Below are positions 44,124 through 55,640 of a DNA stretch of 64,000 nucleotides, piece by piece. The notes under the pieces are model-generated. The model saw nothing but the letters and a program-made list of their open reading frames with translations. It was not told where the DNA came from and did no database searches. Numbering within the stretch: the first letter of the stretch is position 1; each line of letters starts with the position of its first letter. Source of the stretch: Sipunculus nudus (lineage: Eukaryota > Annelida > Sipuncula > Golfingiida > Sipunculidae); assembly GCA_026874595.1 (NCBI GenBank), contig CM049317.1:49500401-49564400 (forward strand), read 5' to 3'. Position numbers and translations under genes: made by a program.

Positions 44124-46847
44124 TTCATAGGTTAAAGTATGACTCTGAAACGTTATATATAATTTCCTCTATTATTATAATTGGTAGGATTTCTATTAAC
44201 ATGCGGTGGTAAACGTGGTGAGCCCTATGTAACCTCATCCTCACTATCAATAATATCAGCTATAACCCAAAAGCACACCACAGCGTTTTTGCTTTTGGGT
44301 GTGTTGAAGCGCAACTCTCTCTCTCACAGAAATAGAGGTCGATTAAAGCTAGAATAGAAAAAATGCATGTTCTGAGACAGCCATTTGAACAAACATAACA
44401 GGGAAATTTTCATTTTGTTCCTAAAGCGATGTCACCAATATGGATCTGACATAATGTCACCAATATTGTCCTGACGTATTGGCTGACAATAAAGCTCACT
44501 TAAGTTACAGTAAAACACAAAGATAGACAAGGAAAAAATATTCAGAGGGAGTCATACTGGGATAAATTTACTTCGTATTCATTTCCTCCACGACGTTTCA
44601 TGCTACCTTTTTAATGAATCTGGGACCATATTTGCCCTGAAAATTGATGAAGTCCTCCAGTTCCCATTCATTAAATTGATCCATGACCCCTGCTCTGGCC
44701 CTGCTTTGAGGCAATCTAAGATGTATCATGGATTTAATTTTCATTTTTTACACTTCATTCACTACTGTGGTAATCTTCTTACTATTATGTTAGATTTAGA
44801 ATAAAAAGGCAAGCAATGAAATCCAAGCTGATTTAGATTGTAGTATCATAGAGTAAATCCAAGCTGAATTATGTTGTAGTATCACACTCTCTGAGTTACA
44901 TTTATAGTCATTAATTAGATAAAGAACCTTTGGAAATTTGTCTATTAACTAAGACATCAGAACCCCCCCCCCCCCCCGTTACAAAGTGCATCAGCTGCTG
45001 AGCCAATGAATTCTGTTGTATCATGGAGTTATACTACTGCATTAAAGCTCCATGGTATTATCATGAATACACATAATGTTCTACTTACCCATACAATGAA
45101 CCACCATCACTATTTATACATCTGAACAACTCCATGGTTTCATAAAGTTGCTTAAGTACCCACTTAACCATGTAGCCCCAGGATGTAGACTTAAAACTTG
45201 GCGTGCATTAACCTCCTCAATTCAAAATTGTGTATAGTGTACACAAGTCACGAGTTGATATTCGTGATGTTCGACAGGGGTTGATCCAGAAAGATTTAGT
45301 GGGGGTTCCGTTACTTAGGGGGCCCTGGGGAAAGCGTGGGGGGGGGGGGGGGGGGGCTTCTCTGGATAATTTGCAAATGTTAGTTACCTAGAAGGCAGCT
45401 CATGCTATTTCGAGCAAATTGTGATGGTGGCAATTGTTTTACCAAAACAAAGAGGCAAAAGCAAATATGTTGGAAATGTAATAGAATAATTAAATATACA
45501 TGTATTTTACACCTAATGATGGCAAGTCGGCAAGTCAGACCTGGCTAGGTAAACATCAAATGCCAGGTATAAAGCATGCTTGATCCTTGGTCTAGGAGGT
45601 AATAAATTTAATTAACACAAGACTAAGGCAAATAGTCTCATTTGGGGTATTCCACGCAATTAATTGACATAAATGATGAAAAATAGTGGTCGTGAAGAGG
45701 AGAGGAAACACCCCAAATTCCTACGTTTATGATTTTGTGGCTCGCGCAGAGGCAATCCGTTTGTTTGTACATCGAGATATCCTCACAACATTAACACCAT
45801 TAATATGTTTACATCATATTCTTTTGTAAATACCTGGATTTGAACCGTATGCAGCCTTTATTTTGGAAGGGTGTTAAGGCTTTTGCAGAGAGATAAGTTT
45901 CCTGCCCCCGAACGTTTTTTAGATGTTTATCAGGGTCTTCGGAAAGGAAGGGTTAATCTAGTATAACCTAGTCTATATTATCAGCAGTGGGATAGCCACG
46001 TAATAATCCTAAAATCTGTTGCTAAGTTATTCATGGACGTGTATAATGGTTTTATCTTTCTTCTCTAATATCACTTAAAGGACTCAGTGATTGTCATCAA
46101 CAACATGATAATTAACCTTGTCCATAAACAACAATAGTTATACATAATAAAAGCAGTAGACACAAGTTTTTATATAGTTCTTTCTCTCAGTTTTGATATG
46201 CCTAAGAAATGTGTATTGCAACGGTTCCCTTTTCTTTTGGAGTTACGACTGACAACATTGTTGACTGCGTGTTCTCTGTGGCACACCACCCCAACAAATC
46301 TACCCCTGACAATCGTGTATGATCTGTATGCATGTCGACGGGAATGGTGGACATGTATATGTAGGTGTGCGTATAACAGTTTATTCATGCAAGTCTGTAA
46401 AAAATCTATCAATATTTGAGGATGTAGGGTTTGAAAGATACATATCCGAATTGAATATCAGCTGTATAGCTATGAACCTATTATATTAACCGCTACATAT
46501 ATGTTATATTTTACGTGTTCAGTGGTTAAGAGGAGCTATATGGGGCATGCGTCACTGACAGGCAAGCAGTTTACTTTCCATGCGAATATTGATGTAATTA
46601 CATGACTTCCCGGTCCACAAAATTTAGCCACTAATAGAAGATGTCACAGAGATTAGAAATGTTTATCTTTGTTTATGTTAATTTGGATAAGTTATGTCAG
46701 CTGTATGGAACATACCCAGGCTTGATATCATCAAGGATCAGTACTTGGTTTTATCATCTGTATTGCAGTACTCCTCATTGTTAACCCATATTCATTCTGT
46801 AATAGTGGTAGGAAGTGTTTATTGTATATATCGGCGCTGGTCTCGGA

Positions 46848-46926
46848 ATGTCTTGTGATTCAGTAATTTACTTGTGGCTAAGCGTGGTGATTCCTTCTGG
46901 GCTAAACTGCGAGCGGTCACCGTCAG
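46848..46926 (+). CDS. Lectin-like receptor gene C, signal-peptide exon, copy 3 (nearest)
   Basis: ATG 46,848 gives MSCDSVIYLWLSVVIPSGL, a signal-peptide core, then NCERSPS to the donor TCAG|GTAAGG. It is 79 nt long and exits in phase 1, so it joins exon 2 in frame. Being the closest intact first exon (2.5 kb from exon 2), it is the default start for the gene. An upstream in-frame ATG at 46,815 would lengthen the N-terminus and is less likely, because the homologous exons at 34,834 and 38,605 also start at the MS- methionine. Confidence 0.75.
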
Positions 46927-47918
46927 GTAAGGTGATGTCAGAATATTCATATATAAAAAATGTGCTTGATATAAAGCTTTATACATTGCATACGAAATAG
47001 TTAAAGGCACATGCTGACCAGCCGACCTTTGACATCCATATGCCATATGACCTGGCTGACCGGAAACCTGCGTGACACAAATTATTGTGTATACTATTTA
47101 TGTTGTATATCAGTGTAGGATATGCTTTAAATAACTATCGTAAACATAATACTATATATTATTATATTATATTTTATATTATGATTAAAATCTCACCTAA
47201 ACGCTTATCGTGATTACAGAATGATGTAGCAGGACCCGATCGTTAACAAACTATTGACTGCCATGCGCTTTATGTTTATTGTCCGTTCAGTCCATCCCAG
47301 TATATGGTTTTATCCCAAATTAAATAGCATTATGTTTAATATTTTTTCACTGTTAGTATTGCTACTTTTGCTGTCTGTTTTCCTGAGATTATATGAACAC
47401 GGGTTTAATAAATATATGGACCTGGCATGGGTGTCGGATAACTGCAAATTCACATAATATCACAAATTCTGTATACTCGTATGTAGAGAGGTATGTTATA
47501 AAATAGTTAAAATATAAATTCTAATAAATGGTGTGCTTTGTTGATACTAGATGGTTTATTAAAGCAAGGATAAACGAGTTCATTTTGTGATCATATGATA
47601 GAAAGCCTGGTGTGGGCCGGAGTCCTATTTTTCTCTAATTGTCGCCAATGCCAATGTTTGTTGACATTGGATCAAGCGCCTGTAATGCATATCCCCCCAT
47701 ACCTTTAGGCAAGGGGGGGGGGGAGGGATGGTTACTGTAATCACCCCCCTGACTATTCAGAGAACAACATTTTTATATTTCAAATAAAATATTTTTATAA
47801 ATAGAATGATAGACTCACTATGAAACATGATATCGTAACCTCTTATAGAATAAACTTATACTGGAATCATAACACCTTATTTTGTAAAACCTTATACTTA
47901 TTTCGCAAAATTTACAAT

Positions 47919-47921
<3 letters not shown>

Positions 47922-47962
<41 letters not shown>

Positions 47963-47990
47963 CAAATGAGTCTTGCAGGCGATAGAAAAG

Positions 47991-48035
<45 letters not shown>
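47922..48035. repeat. (TA)n, unique spacer, (TA)n(TG)n
   Basis: TA tracts at 47,922-47,959 and 47,991-48,017, the latter running into a TG tract to about 48,035. Confidence 0.9.
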
Positions 48036-48036
<1 letters not shown>

Positions 48037-48480
48037 CGTGTGTTTGTGTCTGTGAGTCAAACCACCCTCCATCCCCCGCCTAGAAGATAAATTGACGCCC
48101 CTGGATGGCATGGCCTGTTGAATTTCTTTCCAGATTGAACAACACACATTTTAATATCAAACATTAACTGGCTCCGAAACAAATTAATGCCCTCAAATTT
48201 CTCTCAACATGTATTTCCTCTAATTATAGCATACACAAGTCCTGAAATATCATACGCAAACACATTGAAAACAGATTGCATGACAAACAAACGTTATCCG
48301 TAAAACGGAACTTGTGACTTGGCAAACGTGGCATTCTTAGCTGTATATCATATACCTCTTTTCGACCTTTAACACCATCATCCATGTATGATGCAAGTTA
48401 ATGGACTTCTCAGGTTTATCCTACGACAATACAATGATCCATGAATGATCTAAACTAATCCAGTCCTATCTCAAATTGTC

Positions 48481-49420
48481 AAAATAAAACAAAATACCTG
48501 ACGCGAAAAAAAGTTAGATTTCTTAATTACCGCGCGGTGCCAGGGAACCCACCCTCTTTATCGGCCTAATTATATGTATGGGCAGGTTCAAAGTGGATTA
48601 GCACTTGGTAGACACCGCAATTCTGGCTTTTCTTTAAATATTTAAGAGACCCTGGATATACGAATGATCTCCTAATTAAGCTATTTAGTGTAATGAAGTA
48701 CAATTAAGCTAGCACGAGAGCAGTATGAACAAAACGACAATATACAGTGGTATGGCCCCTTGAAGTTCGACGTAATCATATAGTAAAGTTTACGGGACTG
48801 AAATTGGACCGATATTCGATATTCGATATTTGCAGGTGAATATCGAATATCACACTAATCAGCAACATTATTCTCCTGTGAAATTATGCGTCATATTCGA
48901 ATTCTAAGACTACCCCTCGTAATTTGAACAGCCCTACTGTAACAGACAGCCGTTTTCTGTTGAAGCAAGGGATTCGAGAGATGTCTTCATTCCTGATGGA
49001 CCCTCATCAAATAGTTTCACCCTTAATTAGCTCAGTTTTGTATCAGATCGGGATCTTCTCTCTCTAAAGCCTTTTTAAAATTTTTAGCAAACATTGCCAT
49101 TAAAACTTTTAATTTTTTTATCAGAAAATGATGACAGGAGAAAAAACAGAATGTTACAGTTTGTGTCGGTCGGATAAAATCTTTGTTTAGTTCCTTTTAA
49201 AAAGGACAACATATTATAGAATGGAGCTGTTCAACCATTGAATACATTATGATAAAAAGTCCTGCCGCCAGCTGATAGACTGACGGCCATCAACCTTTCC
49301 TTTCTGACTTCATATATAACCCAGCTCCTGACAGACAAAGCCCAGCTTTCCTTTGATGTTCTCCAACCTTTACTTGTGTTGACTCTAAACTCAACCATTA
49401 TATTATCTCTCTCTTTCCAG
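48481..49420 (+). other. Intron between signal exon and exon 2
   Basis: No coding signal. It contains an inverted repeat of GATATTCGATATTC with GAATATCGAATATC around 48,811-48,851 and a good pyrimidine tract with acceptor CTCTCTTTCCAG at 49,409-49,420. Confidence 0.6.
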
Positions 49421-49657
49421 ACACTTATGAACAGACTTCGGTAGACCTTCTTTCCATCTACTTCAATAGAACGTCACCTAAGTCCAATCAGTCGGCTGCT
49501 GCAGGATTTTGCCGGAGACGGGGGATGAAACTTCCCGGAGATCTGGAACTGGCCCAGCTTCAGCACCTGATAAACCTCACCCGATCAGATCATCCCAAAA
49601 TCTGGCTCTCATACAGAAGAAAATATAACGATACGTGGCAACCAGTTGATAAACCAG
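49421..49657 (+). CDS. Lectin-like receptor gene C, exon 2 (CTLD1, first half)
   Basis: 237 nt, phase 1 to phase 1, from CTTTCCAG to CCAG|GTGCTT. It reads DTYEQTSVDLLSIYF, then AAAGFCRRRGMKLPGD, ELAQLQHLINL and KIWLSYRRKYNDTW. This is the helix-2, Cys and WIGL-equivalent order of a C-type-lectin-like domain (the FC-x-RRGM Cys begins the disulfide; IWLSYRR stands for WIGL). Several N-glycosylation sequons occur (NRT, NQS, NLT, NDT), as expected for an extracellular domain. It continues into exon 3. Confidence 0.85.
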
Positions 49658-50069
49658 GTGCTTTTTTTTATTAACGATTTCTAGAAATTACCTTCGGCTG
49701 TTAGTTAAAAGAATTAAACGACAAAACTTCACGAAACCTGTTTATTTAGTTCAAGATTTTTTAAAAATTAATTTCCTGTAATCTCTGAAAATTCACGTAT
49801 GGACTTTGTCTATTTTCTTTTACGCTTGTTAGTGTAATACTAGAGGGCAAAAGCCCCTTTCTGTTACAAACGGTACATACCTCAATATTCATTTATTCAA
49901 TATATTTTGTACACTTTTAACCATAATTTCTAATTGTGCTCCATTTCATATTATATATCATACAGTATAATGTATAATATATTATATTCAGTTATGCCCT
50001 GTTTAGATGATATTAGAAAAATAAAGAACATGATAAATGTGAAGAAAGAAAAACTATATACACATTCAG

Positions 50070-50201
50070 GTAACTGGAATCCTGAGGGTGAAATACAACC
50101 TGACAGACGGTGTTCGCTTTTGAAGCTCGACCGAAATAATCCTAGACCCTGGAATCGAAGTTGTTATACGGCCGTGGGAGGATTCATTTGTTTCATTCCA
50201 G
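50070..50201 (+). CDS. Lectin-like receptor gene C, exon 3 (CTLD1, second half)
   Basis: 132 nt, phase 1 to phase 1, between CACATTCAG and CCAG|GTAAGA. It reads GNWNPEGEIQPDRRC, then PWNRSCYTAVGGFICFIPG, giving the two remaining CTLD cysteines and the closing beta strand. The EPN/QPD plus WND residues that coordinate Ca2+ in sugar-binding lectins are not in a convincing arrangement: a QPD triplet is present, but the WND position reads WNR. Sugar binding is therefore uncertain. Confidence 0.85.
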
Positions 50202-50356
50202 GTAAGAAACGTTTCAGATTATTCAAGACAGGGGCTTGATGAATGAAATTAAAAAGAGCAATAACTAGCTACATGAACAACAATTGTGTTCAAATTACCG
50301 ACATGGCTATGTTACATATCTATGACACTGAACAGTTGTCATGTATATATTTACAG

Positions 50357-50599
50357 ACTGCCCTATGTGTCCTCCTTGGTCCTGCCATCTACTTCAAAAC
50401 GGATGTCTTTTGATTCGGCACCAATCATTGACCTGGTTCCAGGCCAGGGCCGCGTGTATCATGGCTGGAGGACAGCTGTGGGTTCTTGATAAGGATTTTA
50501 AACAACAAATTAACGCCTGGAGGAATCTTAGCATGAACGTGCAACTGAATGAAGCCTGGATAGGATGGAGGGCGGAGGACTGGGTGGAAGAGGGGGAAG
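50357..50599 (+). CDS. Lectin-like receptor gene C, exon 4 (CTLD2, first half)
   Basis: 243 nt, phase 1 to phase 1, from TTTACAG to GAAG|GTAAGG. It reads DCPMCPPWSC and NGCLLIRHQSLTWFQARAAC, then GGQLWVLD and EAWIGWRAEDWVEEGEG. This is a textbook CTLD N-terminal half: C-x(n)-W-x-x-A-x-x-x-C, then GG-x-L, then WIGW. It carries one NLS sequon (N in NLSM). It pairs with exon 5 to form the second CTLD. Confidence 0.9.
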
Positions 50600-51349
50600 G
50601 TAAGGTTAAATATTAAAGAGGTGCTGCTACTTAAACTACATACACATATATCAAGAAAACGAATTCAAAATCACATTATAATATTATATAACACAATTGC
50701 CTATGAAAAAAATGTTAATATAGATTTTACAAAACCTGAACCCAATTCCTGGAGGAAGAACAATTCTTTCTATTTATTTTTTCCACAAAAAAAGTTGTGT
50801 GATTTGTTAAAAAAAACGATTGGCACATCTTAAGCACCGTTATCTCGGCAGTGATGTCACACAAAGGGAAATCCCGTGTGACTTAAAAATCTAGATCTCA
50901 TCAAAATCTCAGTATTTCTGACTCTGTCAACCCTTAAATATCCAGGGAGAATAAAAACAACATATGTTGCTATATTTTAGTCATATCTAAATTTTGCCTA
51001 TGACTCTACACTTCGCACCAGCCATTCACATTAGGACCCAGTTTCTGTTCTGGATTAAATCCACACACATAATACAACCGCGTGCAATAAGCTTTACCTA
51101 ACCTATATGTTGCACCATAACGCTTCATCTATATATCATTACTGGTATGATATCACCATTACTATAAATATTTATTCATAATAGCAGATACATGTTTATT
51201 GTGCAGCTTTGCTAATACAGAATCGCGGATGAAAAAATCGCTCGGTTTGGTGTTGGCTTTGTTGTTTCGGTAGTATCGTTGACTGGTCATTAAGATCGTG
51301 GATTATTTTTTAATTAAAAGATCATACCATGTTTTTCCCAACAATGCAG
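50600..51349 (+). other. Intron 4
   Basis: AT-rich, no coding signal, ending AACAATGCAG. Confidence 0.7.
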
Positions 51350-51499
51350 GTCTAACAACATATCCATTATTACCAAGATTTACTAAACAAGGTGGAGGGA
51401 CGGACCATCGGCCACATTGTGTTGTTCTTTTGACTGCCAGGCCCTTTAACTGGACGGTTCAAAATTGTTCAGATCTTGCCGATGTTGCTTGCGTGAAAG
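51350..51499 (+). CDS. Lectin-like receptor gene C, exon 5 (CTLD2, second half)
   Basis: 150 nt, phase 1 to phase 1, from CAATGCAG to AAAG|GTAGAT. It contains HRPHCVVLLTARPFNWTVQNC and ADVACVKG, the C-terminal CTLD pattern with two conserved Cys and the final Y/F-x-C-type strand. NWT and NCS are glycosylation sequons. As in CTLD1, canonical EPN and WND Ca2+ residues are lacking, so a protein ligand is as plausible as a sugar. Confidence 0.88.
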
Positions 51500-51762
51500 G
51501 TAGATATTTGATTAATTAGTGGAAATTGCACGGCACATTTTACTTTTAATCACTTTATAGAACGGTGTGCTGAACTGCATTGTCTTGAAATTCTACACAA
51601 TTGTTTAATAGCCATCTCTCTCTAAGTTTCTCTCTGTCTGTCTCTCTCTTTCTCCCTCTCTCTACATACATTTAATGTTGTGTATTATAATATTATGTAA
51701 TGGAAAAAACATAAAATCTAATAATATAATCTGATTAATATGTATCTGTTTGCATCTTTCAG

Positions 51763-51870
51763 ATAATAAAGTTGGATTAAACACCCGTCTGGAAGCGCCA
51801 TCCACACCAAGTCTGATCAGAAGTACCAGGGACAATCCAAAAGGATCATCGTCATTGCTATGTGATACAG
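51763..51870 (+). CDS. Lectin-like receptor gene C, exon 6 (membrane-proximal stalk)
   Basis: 108 nt, phase 1 to phase 1, from CATCTTTCAG to ACAG|GTCACT. The 36 residues are polar and Ser/Thr/Pro-rich (RLEAPSTPSLIRSTR), with one Cys near the end (LLCDTG). This is the expected linker between the CTLDs and the membrane helix. It is recognised by phase and position, not by homology. Confidence 0.65.
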
Positions 51871-52359
51871 GTCACTAATTTATTAGGTTGTATCTCTTTA
51901 AGGAGGACAATGGTGAAAGCAGAGTTCTTTAAACAATGGGTCAACTCTGCTATGAATCTGGGTCGGTTCAATATGAGGTCCGGATAATAAACTTTTACTC
52001 ATCCTAAATCTTCTGGTAGGCCTGAACCGGAAGGCTCTAGTTCCATAGTCCACACACTTCCTTGTCTTCTATTAATAGAGATCCGAAATTTAAATTCTGG
52101 ACAAATTAAAAAGAAGTAATAATAATATAGATGTGCTGTGTCATGAACATTCTTTAGTCCTGTTGGAAGTAAGCCAATGCTTGGTTTAAAAAAAAACGAG
52201 GTTCGCCAATATCAAAATACAACAGTTTTGCAGCATTTTTAAGGCAGTTTTTGAGGAGATAGCAATAGAAGTGTTTTAAGCAGATCTGCAGCAGGTATTC
52301 AGCAGAGTTACAGTAAATGTTGTTTATGTGCTTTAGACACCTTTTCTCGAAAAATCCTC
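51871..52359 (+). other. Intron 6, first part
   Basis: Unique AT-rich sequence without coding signal. Confidence 0.5.
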
Positions 52360-52650
52360 TCCTGGAGCAGTGCTCTTCTGGAGCGGGGATATGTGCTCTC
52401 CTGGAGCAATGGTATTTGAGAATGGAACTGTGTGCTTTGCTGGAGCAGTGCTCTCCTGGAGCAGTGGTATTTGAGAATGGAACTGTGTGCTTTGCTGGAG
52501 GAGTGCTCTCCTGGAGCAGTGGTATTTAAGAGCAGAACTGCGTTCTTTGCTTGAGCAATGCTCTCCTGGAGCGGTGATTTGTGCGTTCCTGGAGCATTGC
52601 CATTTTAGAACAGACCTTTGTGCTCCAGTTCAGCAGTGCTGTCCTTGAGC
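52360..52650. repeat. Minisatellite, ~55-bp period (CTGGAGCAGTG motif)
   Basis: The CTGGAGCAGTG motif recurs within a higher-order unit of about 55 bp that includes GGTATTTGAGAATGGAACTG and TGTGCTTTGC. Clear unit starts are at about 52,441, 52,496 and 52,551, with more diverged copies on both sides. It lies inside the stalk-to-TM intron. Confidence 0.85.
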
Positions 52651-54914
52651 AGACCCGTGTTTGTAGACGTTCACATCACATTGCGCTTTCCATTTTTTTT
52701 ATTAGTGAATTTTGTGTAAGGGCCCACTCAGCAGCATTCTCTTTTACACCAACTTCAGGAGAATTAAAAAAAAACAAAAAACACATACCTTTCAATGTGT
52801 GTAACATAATTTTATTAATTATATACAGTTAATATTCTTATACGATTTTTCTTGCCCCTGGATAGTTGAGAATCCACATCATGACATTTTTCATGCTCCG
52901 AACCAGGTGTTCCACTGTCATGCATAGGACAAAATCCTGAAAAGAAAAATAAAATGATTAACACAGCAGTTCAACAATCAGTCTGCGAACATTCAAATTC
53001 ACGAGGTCCTTGACAGTAAAAGGCCATGTACACATCGTTTTGAAGATTCTTTAAATACGATTTATATTATTGGGAATTGTATAAATGATATGCCATAATC
53101 ATTCTTTAAAAGATATATATGTGAGAAATATCTAATTTCGAAAGGGGTATTGCACACAAAAGATTTGTTTAAACATGATAGTATTTTCCTTCTTGTTTGT
53201 AGGTGGACAAAAAGAAAAAAAAACATTGCCAGAATAAGATTTTGCTCTAAACAACTTTGTGCCTTTAAACTCATGAGGCAGAGCATAAAAAGCATGACTG
53301 CAAACTTTTAAATGTCTGGCTTAAGCCTAAACCGGGTTTTAGTGCCTTGCAAACAGTTGTTTAACTGGGGGATTATAAAATTCAGAGACTTTTGATCAAA
53401 GTTTGAAGTTCAATAATGTTTAGAACCCAAAGCCCCTTAGGCAATTTTTCTAATTATCGCTATGTTCTGCTCCCTTCCTCCACATCTCCGCCCCCTCCTT
53501 CGAGATTTCAAAATGTCCTTCTTTATCATGCACGGGTTAAGCGCCTAGGCAGGCCATCAGAGTGCTGCAACTCCGCTGATTTACTGCTTTAAAAATCTCC
53601 AGAACAGTTTAACCAACCCATCAGAAATAAAATAGTTAGAATTAAAGATCTGCCTAGATACAACACTATCAAACATTGTAAGAAAGATGTTAATACACAT
53701 GTTTGTGTGACTTCATTGATAATATGTCCTACTTTGCTTTGTGCCTTGTTTCAAACAGTATGGGGCACGGTTTATAGGAAAGTTAAGTTCAAGGTCGGGC
53801 AGTGGTGCTGTGTATCATGTATCTAAACACGCTAGTTAAAGTCAAATGGCATTTGGTACGATGTGTTAACCGGAGCACAAGTAGACCCCTCTTCTCAGCA
53901 CAATTACACTGGAATACTGGACTCCTTTCTATGAGAGCTCTTAGAAACAAAAACACTTTTATTTGTCCAAGAATGCCAAACTCAAAATGTAAAGATAATG
54001 TGTTCAGTCTAACAATCTTTATTCTGCAATCGAGGGAAAGGTCTGATGACTATGTCCCTGTGTCAGCTAAAAATAAATAATTTAAGCCCTGATTGTCATT
54101 TAAAATCGGCCATTATCTTTACTAAAATAGTAAAATATGGTGATTTAAAAAATGAAAGTCGGCACTCAGGGAAGGGGACGGGGCTAAATAATTATCGTGG
54201 TTTATTTCAGCAAACCTTGAGCGTACTGGTATGCTCTGAATATGCTATCCCAAATTGTAAAGAATTATATTTAATTGCACATTAGATTGTCTATCTAAAA
54301 ACAGCAGTGAATCGGTATATGCTCCAGATCTGCTATCCAAACTTAAGAAAAGAGTATGTCGTTGGGGGCACTAACTCAAAGCAGCAGTGTGTAAACATCT
54401 GCTGCAAAGCTGCTCCCTGGTCCATTCTAGTACTCCTTAGGCAGCAGAGATACAGCAGAAGTTGTTGCGTCAGCCTAGAAAGGTGTTTCAGGAAAGCAGA
54501 TTTTCAGTATATCTGCTGCAAATATACTGAAATGGAGCAGTAATAGAGCATATGCTGTAAAACTGCTGTTTCTCGCAGCAGAGATAGAGCAGAATGGACC
54601 AGAAGGTTGTAACATTCGCTGATTTGCTGCTCCCCTTTTCAGTATAATTGCAATACAATCACAAAAGAAATACATCAGCTGCTCCAAAAGTAGCATATGC
54701 TGAAATTTGGTACGGGGATCCGTACGGACGCCATCTGCTGTATCTTATTTTTTTATTAATTTAAGCTGTTAGGTGGAACATTTTAGTACTTTGATATATG
54801 TCATACTCCGTTGTAGTTAATTTCACTTACATCGCGTTTGTTGTTGTTGATTATTATACTGTAAGGCATTACTCTCGCACTGCTGATGTTGTTGTATGCT
54901 CTATTATTTTGTAG
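52651..54914 (+). other. Intron 6, remainder
   Basis: No exon recognised. The stretch 54,380-54,720 is rich in CAGCAG/CTGCTG words (for example GCAGCAGAGATAGAGCAG), reminiscent of the minisatellite upstream. Short ORFs have no recognisable domains. Confidence 0.5.
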
Positions 54915-54987
54915 ATAAGTACACCCTCATGGCTTTTGTTGTTTGTTGTATTATTTTGCATGTAATTATCATCATTACTGATGTTAT
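54915..54987 (+). CDS. Lectin-like receptor gene C, candidate alternative TM exon 7a
   Basis: After TATTTTGTAG, phase 1 is open and reads KYTLMAFVVCCIILHVIIITDV up to AT|GTAAGT, an excellent donor. The exon is 73 nt, so it enters in phase 1 and leaves in phase 2, exactly like the canonical TM exon at 55,059. It shares the YxTLMA start and CCII core with that exon and is 21 nt shorter. The alternative spliced product keeps the tail frame. The hydrophobic stretch is long enough to span the membrane but lacks the RIQCMRLKR-type basic stop-transfer. It could be a decayed duplicate instead. Confidence 0.55.
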
Positions 54988-55058
54988 GTAAGTTTCCTTA
55001 TTCTATAGATTATTAAAGCCTCCTTGCGCTTGTTGTTGTATGTTGCAATATTTTGTAG

Positions 55059-55152
55059 GATATCACACCCTCATGGCGATCGTTATAGTATGCTGTATTA
55101 TTGTGGTGGGATTGCTGGTCATTATACGTATCCAGTGCATGCGTTTAAAGAG
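55059..55152 (+). CDS. Lectin-like receptor gene C, transmembrane exon 7b
   Basis: 94 nt, phase 1 to phase 2, after ATATTTTGTAG. It reads GYHTLMAIVIVCCIIVV and GLLVII, then a basic juxtamembrane RIQCMRLKR, a classic single-pass helix with a stop-transfer sequence, giving a type I topology (lectin domains outside, tail inside). The donor is the non-canonical AG|GCAAGT, a GC-AG intron; no GT donor gives the right frame nearby. Joining to exon 8 makes AG plus A into Arg and keeps the tail open. Confidence 0.8.
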
Positions 55153-55387
55153 GCAAGTAGTACCTGTTTGTGTATATTATTAACCAATAAACATCGGAAC
55201 AAATGAAACATATGTAAACTCAATGTAAACATCCTCCTCACATGTTTACATATAATTTGTTACATGTATCATAACGGCGGCTAATAAACATAGTGTTCCC
55301 GCAGATAATGCTTCTGTAGATGACTCCCGCAGTTAATGTAGATGAGCAAGACAGAAGGCTGGTCACTAGGCAGGTTCACTATACATG

Positions 55388-55392
<5 letters not shown>

Positions 55393-55441
<49 letters not shown>
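55393..55441. repeat. (TA)n microsatellite in intron 7
   Basis: TA repeat of about 49 bp between the TM and tail exons. Confidence 0.95.
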
Positions 55442-55443
<2 letters not shown>

Positions 55444-55640
55444 TGGTATCTTGTTTTTCCTATATATCGTGGTATAATTATTATTTGCAACGATATAACT
55501 AATTAATCATCTCAGAGATGTATATTCATAGAATAAGTTATTATGTAAGAGTTTTATCACTGTATCATTACGTAATGAAAATATACCATACATTTTGCAC
55601 GTGTCTTCTGCAATTATATGTCTTATTTTTTTTACAAAAG

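Larger units (their letters stand above)
44220..48480 (+). repeat. Segmental duplication unit 4 (first-exon region)
   Basis: The copy nearest to the coding exons. It begins with the GTGTTGAAGCGCAACT segment also found at about 31,770, carries the signal exon at 46,848, and ends with the AATGATC/ACAACAC segment. A stretch at about 47,520-48,150, with a G-run, (TA)n and (TG)n, has no counterpart in the other units and replaces the GTCCAGTGGCATT landmark. Confidence 0.65.

Noticed and set aside
48811-48851. ATTCGATATTCG inverted repeat as a transposon end
   Set aside because: A short AT-rich palindrome only; no matching partner terminus or target duplication could be found.
53802-54080. 92-codon ORF in the gene C intron
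   Set aside because: No recognised domain, no convincing splice sites, and inclusion would break the phase chain between stalk and TM exons.
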